A stretch of DNA of 64,000 nucleotides from contig CAYOGE010000007.1 in the NCBI GenBank assembly GCA_964403525.1, positions 1 through 64,000 on the forward strand, written 5' to 3'. Positions 58,130-64,000 of this stretch are shown one piece after another; position 1 is the stretch's first letter; every line of letters begins with the position of its first letter. The stretch comes from JAJTGZ01 sp964403525. Lineage in GTDB: Bacteria > Planctomycetota > Phycisphaerae > Phycisphaerales > UBA1924. A model generated the notes under the pieces. That model was not told the origin of the DNA, ran no database searches, and saw only the letters and a program-made list of their open reading frames with translations. The position numbers were made by a program, and so were the translations under genes.

Positions 58130-59317
58130 ATGGCTCATGCAATCGTGCTCGGCGCGGGGATGATCGGGAGTGTGATCGCCGGAGACCTGGCGACGAGGTC
58201 GCCGCGACTGGATGTCACCGTTGCCGACTCGCGCCCTGATGCGCTGCAGCGCACGGCCGCGGGCGTGAAGGCGGCGGGCGGCGCGATCAGGACGGTTGTT
58301 GCGGACCTTTCCGACCCGGCGGCGGTCAAGCGATTGGTTGAGGGGGCCGACGTTGTGTGCGGCGCGGTCGCCAGCGGAATCGCCTATTCGGTGCTGCGCG
58401 CGGTGATGGAGAGCGGCAAGCTCTACAGCGATATCTCCTTCATGGGTGAAGATGCCGACACCCTCGACGCGGTTGCGAAAGCACACGGCGGGTGCGCCGT
58501 GGTGGATATCGGTGTCGCACCGGGGATGAGCCACGTGCTGGCGGCGGACTGTCACCGGCGGCTGGCGGCGGCGGGCGTCAAGACCGAGAGCCTGCGGATC
58601 TACGTCGGCGGGCTGCCGCGGGTGCGCACGTGGCCGTACCAGTACAAGGCGGCGTTCAGCCCGGCGGATGTGCTAGAGGAGTACACACGCCCGTCGCGCA
58701 TCGTCGAGCACGGCCGGGTGGTCGTCCGCGAGGCGCTGAGCGAGCCGGAACTGATGGACTTTGACGGTGTGGGCACGCTGGAGGCGTTCAACACCGACGG
58801 GCTGCGGTCCCTCTCGCGGACGTACCTGGGTCTTGTGCCGCACATGGTGGAGAAGACGCTCCGCTACCCGGGGCACATCGAGCAGATGCGCGTGCTCCGG
58901 GCGACGGGCCTGATGAGCGAAGAGGAAGCGGAGGTGGGGGGCGTGCGGGTGCGGCCGCGCGAACTGCTGGCCAAGCTGATGTTCCCGCACTGGACGTACA
59001 CGCCGGGCGAGGAGGACCTGACCGTGATGCGGGTGGTCGGTGAAGGGGGTGGAAAGCGCGCCGCCTGGGATGTGCTGGACTTTGGCACGCAGGGGAACGG
59101 ATCCGACGGCCGGCAGACCAGCATGGGCCGGACGACCGGCTTCCCGTGCGCGATCGTGGCGCGGATGCTGCTCGACGGAACGCTGAAGAAGGCAGGCCTG
59201 GGCGCTGGTGTGATCAATCCCGAGCGGCTCGGCGAGCACGCGGGTTTGGTCGATGCGCTGGTGAAAGCGCAGGGCGACCAGGGGCGCAGCGTGCACTACC
59301 GCGTCGCGTCGAGCTGA
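58130..59317 (+). CDS. Saccharopine dehydrogenase family protein (second copy)
   Basis: The product has 395 residues and begins AHAIVLGAGMIGSVIAGDLA, an NAD(P)-binding motif, then VVCGAVASGIAYSVLRAVME and DIGVAPGMSHVLAADCHRRL. The C-terminal region includes RTWPYQYKAAFSPADVLEEY and LRYPGHIEQMRVL, similar to the gene at 52852-54057. It is divergent from pxpB with about 80 bases between starts. Its last 22 bases overlap the 3' end of lipB on the other strand. A link to 5-oxoproline or glutamate/lysine metabolism is a guess from context. Confidence 0.85.
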   Translation: MAHAIVLGAGMIGSVIAGDLATRSPRLDVTVADSRPDALQRTAAGVKAAGGAIRTVVADLSDPAAVKRLVEGADVVCGAVASGIAYSVLRAVMESGKLYSDISFMGEDADTLDAVAKAHGGCAVVDIGVAPGMSHVLAADCHRRLAAAGVKTESLRIYVGGLPRVRTWPYQYKAAFSPADVLEEYTRPSRIVEHGRVVVREALSEPELMDFDGVGTLEAFNTDGLRSLSRTYLGLVPHMVEKTLRYPGHIEQMRVLRATGLMSEEEAEVGGVRVRPRELLAKLMFPHWTYTPGEEDLTVMRVVGEGGGKRAAWDVLDFGTQGNGSDGRQTSMGRTTGFPCAIVARMLLDGTLKKAGLGAGVINPERLGEHAGLVDALVKAQGDQGRSVHYRVASS

Positions 59318-60012
59318 GCGGCCATCTGCTTCACCAGGGTTGCCTTTGTCGTGCCCATGGCGGGGGGAGCCCCAAGCACAGCGGCCATGCTCGTCACGCG
59401 CCGGCCCGCGAGGCCGCACGGCACGATGAGGTCAAAGTGCGACAGGTCGGGGTCAACGTTCAGTGCCAGCCCGTGCATCGAGACCCACCGGCGGATGCGG
59501 ACACCCATGGCAGCGATCTTGGCCGTTGACCCTTCCTGCTCTACCCACACGCCCGTTGCGCCCGGTTCGCGGTGACCCTTGATTCCGAACGCCTCGAGCG
59601 TGCCGATCACGGTCTCTTCGAGCAGGCGCATGTAGTCGTGCAGGCGCAGGTGCAGCCGGTTGAGGTCGAGGATCGGGTAGGCGACGAGCTGCCCCGGACC
59701 GTGGTAGGTGATGTCTCCGCCGCGGTCGGTGCGCTCGATGCTGACGCCGGCACGGGCGAGCATCTCGGGCGTGGCGGTGAGGTTGGCCGCGGCCGTCGGC
59801 CGGTTCGAGACGGTGATGACCGGCGTGTGCTCGACCAGCAGCAACGAGCCCAGCAGCGGCCCGCCCTCCTCGCGGGCGGCGAGGATGCGCTCGACCTCGG
59901 CCGTCTGGCGCTGGTAGGCGGGCGCGTAGGCGCAGCGGCCAAGGTCGTGCACTTCCAGGTGTCCGGCGGCGAGCTCGATGCGCTGAAAAGGGGGCCCCTG
60001 CACGGGGTACAC
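59296..60012 (-). CDS. lipB: Octanoyltransferase LipB
   Basis: Transfers octanoate from ACP to lipoyl domains. The 238 residues contain VEHTPVITVSNRP, DRGGDITYHGPGQLVAYPIL, ATGVWVEQEGSTAKIAAMGVRIRRW and the catalytic Lys region and Cys in HFDLIVPCGL. GTG 60012 is seven bases from the divergent lpxA start, which leaves no room for a promoter between them; an in-frame GTG near 59952 is a plausible shorter start that matches typical LipB N-termini better. Confidence 0.93.
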   Translation of the reverse strand: MYPVQGPPFQRIELAAGHLEVHDLGRCAYAPAYQRQTAEVERILAAREEGGPLLGSLLLVEHTPVITVSNRPTAAANLTATPEMLARAGVSIERTDRGGDITYHGPGQLVAYPILDLNRLHLRLHDYMRLLEETVIGTLEAFGIKGHREPGATGVWVEQEGSTAKIAAMGVRIRRWVSMHGLALNVDPDLSHFDLIVPCGLAGRRVTSMAAVLGAPPAMGTTKATLVKQMAAQLDATR

Positions 60013-60019
60013 TAGCGCG

Positions 60020-60874
60020 ATGGCGAAGATTCATGCGAGCGCAGTGGTCGACCCGGCGGCGGAGATTGCAGACGACGTCACGATCGGGCCCGGTTGCGTG
60101 GTGACCGGGCCCGTCAAGCTCAGCGCGGGGGTTGTGCTGCTGGCCAACGTCTACCTTCAAGGGCCGCTGACCGTCGGCGAGCGGACGCGCTTCTGGCCCG
60201 GCGCGTGCGTCGGGTGCGACCCGCAGGATTACAAGGTCAAGCCGGGGTTCCCCACCGCGGGCGTAGCCATCGGCGCCGACTGCCTGATCCGCGAGGGCGT
60301 CACCGTGCACGCGGCGACCAAGACGGCCGGCGAGGGGGGGCCGACGAAGATCGGCGACCGCGTCTTCATGATGGTCAACAGCCACGCCGGGCACGATGCG
60401 CAGGTGGGCAACGACGTGATCCTGGTCAACGGCGCGGTGCTTGCCGGCCACACCCAGGTGTTCGACAAGGCAACGATCAGCGGCAACTCGGGCATCCACC
60501 AGTTCTGCCGCGTTGGAAGGTTTGCGTTCATCTCCGGCATGTCGGCGATCTCGACCGAGGTGCCCCCCTTCTGCGTCACGCACTCGCGCAACACGCTGGC
60601 GGGGATGAACTTTGTCGGCATGCGGCGCAACGGCTTCTCGCGCGATGACATCACCCTCGCCCGGCGCGCGTACCGCGAGGTCTTCCGCAAGAACCTGGCG
60701 CGTCCGCTGATGATCGAGCGGCTCACCGCCATCGCCGCCGAGGGGCCCGGCGGCGCCGCAGCGCCCTGCGCACCGGTGCTGGAGATGCTCGAGTTTGTCA
60801 AGACGGCCAAGCGGCCCATCTGCCCATACCGCCCGCCGATCAGCCGGCGCGAGAGCGACGACAACCACGATTGA
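60020..60874 (+). CDS. lpxA: Acyl-[ACP]-UDP-N-acetylglucosamine O-acyltransferase LpxA
   Basis: First committed step of lipid A synthesis. The 284 residues form a hexapeptide-repeat left-handed beta-helix starting KIHASAVVDPAAEIADDVTIGPG. The catalytic His is in VNSHAGHDAQVGNDVIL, followed by GHTQVFDKATISGNSGIHQFC and the helical C-terminal domain (ITLARRAYREVFRKNLA). This implies a lipopolysaccharide-bearing outer membrane. Divergent from lipB. No other lpx gene is in the window. Confidence 0.95.
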   Translation: MAKIHASAVVDPAAEIADDVTIGPGCVVTGPVKLSAGVVLLANVYLQGPLTVGERTRFWPGACVGCDPQDYKVKPGFPTAGVAIGADCLIREGVTVHAATKTAGEGGPTKIGDRVFMMVNSHAGHDAQVGNDVILVNGAVLAGHTQVFDKATISGNSGIHQFCRVGRFAFISGMSAISTEVPPFCVTHSRNTLAGMNFVGMRRNGFSRDDITLARRAYREVFRKNLARPLMIERLTAIAAEGPGGAAAPCAPVLEMLEFVKTAKRPICPYRPPISRRESDDNHD

Positions 60875-60916
60875 ACGGGACCCTTGAGGGGGCGGCGGCA
60901 GGAGCGTTCGCAGCGC

Positions 60917-61900
60917 ATGGATGCGGTGATCGGACAGATCGGGCCGGGTGGAGCGGCGGCCACGGCGGCCGCACGCCTCTGCGTGCTCGGGTCCGGCTCG
61001 CGGGCCAACTGCGCAGCGCTGCACACCCGCAGCGCGGACGGGCGCGACGCCGTCTGCCTCTTTGACCTGGGCTTCTCGCCGCGGATGACGCAGCGCCTGC
61101 TCGAGCGTGTAGGGCTCTCGCTGGAGATGGTCACGGCGGTGCTGCTGACGCACCTTGATGCCGACCACTGCCACCCTGGTTGGAACGGTGTTGAGCGCAA
61201 GGACGGGTGTGGGCTGCCGGCGGGCGCATCGCTCTTCCTGCACGAGGGGCACCTGCAGCGCGCGTACGCGCGCGGGCTCAACGGCGGCCGCCTGTCGCCG
61301 TTTGCGGGCGAGAGCGGCGTGGGCAAGGGTGGGGTGGGCAGGGGTGAAAAGGGCCGGACCGGGGGTTCGTTCGTTGCCTGCGGTGTGGCGGGGCTGATCG
61401 TGCACCCGCTGATGGTGTCGCACGATGAACTGGGCGCAGCGGTCTTCCGCGTGCAGGTGGGTGAGGGCGACGGTGCGCCGGCGCTGGGCTACGCGACCGA
61501 CCTCGGCCGCGTGACGGGCGAGCTGATCGACCACCTGGGGTGCGAGGGTGCGTACGGCGGCGTCGATGCGCTGGTGATCGAGAGCAACTACTGCCCGAAG
61601 CTGCAGCTCGCCAGCGACCGGCCCGAGTTCCTCAAGCGCCGGGTGATGGGGGGCAGCGGGCACCTGAGCAACCACGAGTCGCTGAGCGCGATCGAGGCGA
61701 TCGCGCCGCGCGAGCACGTGGTGCTGCTGCACCTCTCGCAGCAGTGCAACGACCCGGCGCTGGTCGCCGCGCTGCACGAAGGGTGCGACTACACGCTGAC
61801 GATCTCCACGCAGGATGAGCCGACACGGTGGGTGCCGGTGCGGCGCAGTGAGCGTGCGCGGGTGGTGATGAAGGGCCGGCAGATGGGGCTGTGGGCCTGA
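60917..61900 (+). CDS. MBL-fold hydrolase (YycJ/WalJ-like)
   Basis: The product has 327 residues. The metal-binding motif is LTHLDADHCHPG, and the N-terminus has the LGSGSRANCAALHT pattern (GSGSxxNC) of YycJ/PhnP-type MBL proteins. Further His and Asp ligands are expected in MVSHDELGAAVF and YATDLGRV, then ESNYCPKLQLA and GHLSNHESLSAI. It carries a Gly/Arg/Lys-rich insert near residues 135-155. ATG 60917 is chosen; an AGGAG precedes it. It lies 42 bases after lpxA. Probable nuclease or phosphodiesterase; substrate unknown. The 20-bp hairpin array follows. Confidence 0.85.
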   Translation: MDAVIGQIGPGGAAATAAARLCVLGSGSRANCAALHTRSADGRDAVCLFDLGFSPRMTQRLLERVGLSLEMVTAVLLTHLDADHCHPGWNGVERKDGCGLPAGASLFLHEGHLQRAYARGLNGGRLSPFAGESGVGKGGVGRGEKGRTGGSFVACGVAGLIVHPLMVSHDELGAAVFRVQVGEGDGAPALGYATDLGRVTGELIDHLGCEGAYGGVDALVIESNYCPKLQLASDRPEFLKRRVMGGSGHLSNHESLSAIEAIAPREHVVLLHLSQQCNDPALVAALHEGCDYTLTISTQDEPTRWVPVRRSERARVVMKGRQMGLWA

Positions 61901-62000
61901 ACCTCGCGAGCCGGGCGTGCGGGACGGAGGGTCCAATATGGGGACGCTCCACGCCGAGGTTCGCGTTGCGCGTTCTTGCTCAGGGAGACGCCCAATGGCG

Positions 62001-62200
62001 ACGGGGGACGATTTTTCGCGACGGGATGCTCCATCTCGCGACGAGAAATGGTCTTTGGCGACGAGAAACCGTCTTTGGCGACGGGATGGAGCATCCCGCG
62101 ACGGGAAGGAGTTTCCCGCGACGGGATGGAGCATCCCGCGACGGGAAAGAGTTTCCCGCGACGGGAAAGAGTTTCCCGCGACGAGAAACTTCATCCCGCG
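62001..62200. repeat. 20-bp tandem array of short hairpins
   Basis: Ten units of exactly 20 bases start at 62001, 62021 and so on. The best reads ACGGGAAAGAGTTTCCCGCG: a CGGGAAA/TTTCCCG stem with a GAG loop. Other units change both arms together, such as ACGGGATGGAGCATCCCGCG. The first four and the last unit are degenerate. It lies 100 bases after the MBL gene and before rsfS. A period of 20 does not keep a reading frame. Confidence 0.9.
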
Positions 62201-62384
62201 AGCAGACAGAGCGCTCCCCGGCCCTGGCGCGTCAGAATCAAGGGTGTCCATCTCCTTTCGCGCGCACCAGCGCAAAAACGGCTCCGGTTCGTCCTGCCCG
62301 GCCGCTCCCTATCATCGGCCTCACCCCACCCCCTTATCCGGACCCGACCCGTTGACGACCCTCCCCACCCCGAACGCTTCCCCC

Positions 62385-63218
62385 ATGAGCTCATTGAACC
62401 CCCCCCCCGCGACACCCGTAAGCATCCCCACCGCCGCAACCACCTTCGATGTGAAGGCCGTCGCCATCGAGATCGCCCGGCTCCTCTCCGACGACAAGTG
62501 CTCCGACATCACGCTCCTTGATGTCCGCGGCGTCAGCAGCGTGCAGGACTTTGTCATCCTCGCCAGCGGCACCAGCGACCGGCAGATGCGCTCGGCCGCG
62601 ACCGACGTGAAGAACCTGCTGCCGAGGCTCGGCTCGAGCGTCTACCGCACGAGCATCGACGACCAGAGCACGTGGATCGTCGTCGACTGCGTCGACACCG
62701 TCATCCACATCTTCGAGCCCAACACCCGCGCGTACTACGACCTCGAGAGCATGTGGGGCGATGCGCCGAAGGTCGAATGGCTGCGCGAAGGTCAGAAGCC
62801 CTACGTGCCCGAGGATTACAGCAACGATGCCGGCGACAGCGATGAGCCCGCCGATGCGGCGGCGCCCGCGTCGAGCGAGCCCGACGCGGACATCGAGATG
62901 ACCACCGGCACCGCCGAAGCGTTCGCCGAGGGTGTGCGCGAATCGGTCGCCAAGCCCGCGCGCAAGGCGAAGAAGCAGGCGAAGGCACCCGCCGCGAAGA
63001 AGGTGACTGCAAAGGCCGCAGCGAAGAAGGCTTCCGCCAAGGTGAAGCCGGTTGCCGGGAAGGCCGCGGCTAAGAAGGCTCCGGCAAAGAAAGCGGTCGC
63101 CAAGCCCGCGAAGAAGCCGGCCAGGCCGGTGAAGAAGGCCGCCAAGCCCGCCAGGAAGGCGACGAAGAAACCCGCCGCGAAGGCCGTAAAGAAAGCGGCA
63201 AAGAAGAAGGCCCGCTGA
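62385..63218 (+). CDS. rsfS: Ribosomal silencing factor RsfS with histone H1-like tail
   Basis: RsfS binds uL14 and blocks subunit joining in starvation. The core (about residues 25-135) includes AIEIARLLSDDKCSDITLLD, VQDFVILASGTSDRQMRSAA, IDDQSTWIVVDCVDTVIHIF and the terminal RAYYDLESMWGDAP. An acidic linker follows, then about 105 residues of Lys/Ala/Pro repeats (AKKAPAKKAVAKPAKKPARP and similar), like histone H1. Core RsfS is only about 110-130 residues. ATG 62385 is chosen because it is the closest start; the ribosome binding site is weak. aroB follows 14 bases on. Confidence 0.92.
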   Translation: MSSLNPPPATPVSIPTAATTFDVKAVAIEIARLLSDDKCSDITLLDVRGVSSVQDFVILASGTSDRQMRSAATDVKNLLPRLGSSVYRTSIDDQSTWIVVDCVDTVIHIFEPNTRAYYDLESMWGDAPKVEWLREGQKPYVPEDYSNDAGDSDEPADAAAPASSEPDADIEMTTGTAEAFAEGVRESVAKPARKAKKQAKAPAAKKVTAKAAAKKASAKVKPVAGKAAAKKAPAKKAVAKPAKKPARPVKKAAKPARKATKKPAAKAVKKAAKKKAR

Positions 63219-63232
63219 GCTACCCTCGCCGC

Positions 63233-64000
63233 ATGGGCAAGAAGGTTGCACGGGCGGCGAAGACGCGCACACGCACGCTGAAGGTGAAGACCGCGGGGAT
63301 GCCCCGCGCGGGCTATTCCGTGCTCGTCGGCAGCGGCTTGATCGAGTCGTGCTTCGAGGGGCTGGTCGGCAAGGGGCAGCGGGCGCTGGTGGTTGTTGAT
63401 GCGAACGTGCCGCGCGAGACCATCGAGCCGCTGATCCGCAGCCTCGATGGCAGTGGTGTGCGTTGGGCCGCCAAGGTGGTCACGGCGACCGAGGCCGACA
63501 AGAGCCTCTCAACGCTGGAGGCGACGCTGATCGAATCGGCCCGCCTGCGCCTGGAGCGTGGCGACTTGATCATCGCGGTGGGGGGCGGCATCGTGACCGA
63601 CCTGGCGGGGTTCGCCGCGGGCGTCTACCGCCGTGGCGTGCGCATCGTGCAGTGCCCCACAACGCTGCTGGCGATGGTCGATGCGGCGGTCGGTGGCAAG
63701 ACCGCGGCCAACCTGAGCGTCCCCGGCGAGGATGGCAAGGCCGGGCTGCTGAAGAACGCGGTGGGCGTCTTCCACCAGCCGGCACGCGTGGTGTGCGATG
63801 TGGCGAGCCTGCGCTCGCTCCCGCTGCGCGAGCTCAAGTCCGGGCTGGCCGAATGCGTCAAGCACGGCCTGCTGTCGGGCGGGCTCGGCGACAAGACGCT
63901 GCTGGCGTGGACGGAAAAACGCTGCGCGGATGTTCTCTCACTCGACGGCGGAGTGCTGGCCGAACTGGTCGCCCGCAACGTGGCGGTGAAGGCCAGGGTG
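63233..64000 (+). CDS. aroB: 3-dehydroquinate synthase AroB (partial, right edge)
   Basis: Second step of the shikimate pathway. The 256 residues seen start MGKKVARAAKTRTRTLKVK and carry VLVGSGLIESCF, DLIIAVGGGIVTDLAGFAAGV, CPTTLLAMVDAAVGGKTAAN and FHQPARVVCDVASL, then AECVKHGLLSGG with the metal ligand. About 100 residues, including further metal ligands, lie outside the window. It directly follows rsfS and may be cotranscribed with it. Confidence 0.95.
   Translation, partial: MGKKVARAAKTRTRTLKVKTAGMPRAGYSVLVGSGLIESCFEGLVGKGQRALVVVDANVPRETIEPLIRSLDGSGVRWAAKVVTATEADKSLSTLEATLIESARLRLERGDLIIAVGGGIVTDLAGFAAGVYRRGVRIVQCPTTLLAMVDAAVGGKTAANLSVPGEDGKAGLLKNAVGVFHQPARVVCDVASLRSLPLRELKSGLAECVKHGLLSGGLGDKTLLAWTEKRCADVLSLDGGVLAELVARNVAVKARV

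Noticed and set aside
62001..62200. CRISPR array reading of the 20-bp repeats
   Set aside because: No spacers: units are contiguous with 20-bp period, and no cas genes are near.
59453..62275. A 940-codon minus-strand open frame across lpxA and the MBL gene
   Set aside because: Lies opposite two clearly recognised genes and the hairpin array; composition is typical of a high-GC shadow frame.
61917..62384. N-terminal extension of RsfS through the hairpin array
   Set aside because: Frame is open by chance; the 20-base period breaks any repeat coding, and the RsfS core begins well after ATG 62385.

Overview
The window is GC-rich bacterial chromosome, most likely from a planctomycete of the class Phycisphaerae. 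Three secreted proteins (30739-36541) end in a doubled EF-hand-like module with repeated NNDFIVFID cores and a terminal Gly-Cys, an architecture I associate with Phycisphaerae. lpxA (a Gram-negative outer membrane marker), flagellar rod genes, a zinc-less bL32 and many GTG starts with 4-bp ATGA/GTGA overlaps fit this. The taxonomy is an inference. I see no rRNA, IS element, phage or CRISPR array.

Layout. 245-3369 (minus): flgB-flgC-fliE behind a sigma54-type promoter, next to an NtrC-class activator. 3529-9353 (minus): part of a division/cell wall cluster (rsmH, LysM protein, FtsL-like protein, ftsI) plus a membrane-anchored phosphatase. 9440-17148: a lipid-modification region with a desaturase, FAD oxidoreductase, DUF1365 and CFA-type methyltransferase in one overlapping operon, then a DUF1295 reductase-like protein, a second CFA-type methyltransferase and a rhomboid-TPR protein. 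17296-19474: prenyl synthase, PTS EIIA, tRNA-Gln and a small gene. 19834-23237: an ABC-F ATPase whose 3' end is duplicated around a lipoprotein gene. 23292-27614: small proteins, a double DUF1080 protein and an SRPBCC/SDR/membrane-protein cluster. 27738-30625: tRNA-Lys and rpmF-plsX-fabH. 30739-36541: the three dockerin-like proteins. 36714-38837: an S9 peptidase. 39010-45213: the four-gene ligase-associated DNA-processing operon. 45345-50050: PilZ-receiver protein, queF, TPR lipoprotein, endonuclease IV and an SDR. 50145-52760: a phosphatase-cytochrome fusion divergent from a cytochrome-PQQ dehydrogenase. 52852-59317: a 5-oxoprolinase operon (pxpB-pxpC-MFS-pxpA) between two saccharopine-dehydrogenase-like genes. 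59296-64000: lipB, lpxA, an MBL-fold protein, rsfS and aroB, which runs off the right edge.

Functional links. The desaturase, FAD oxidoreductase, DUF1365, two methyltransferases and DUF1295 protein look like a pathway making a methylated, cyclopropane or otherwise modified acyl chain. plsX and fabH supply acyl chains. The exonuclease, ligase, helicase and phosphoesterase are a known co-occurring set.

The most unusual content is repeat-based: a 20-bp array of hairpins with compensating stem changes (62001-62200), a 21-bp tandem array (54177-54334), a dispersed palindrome triplicated in frame inside the prenyl synthase N-terminus, a palindrome inside rsmH, a 32-bp repeat found after two genes, 678-bp repeats inside a surface-protein gene, and the 383-bp duplication of the ABC-F gene end.
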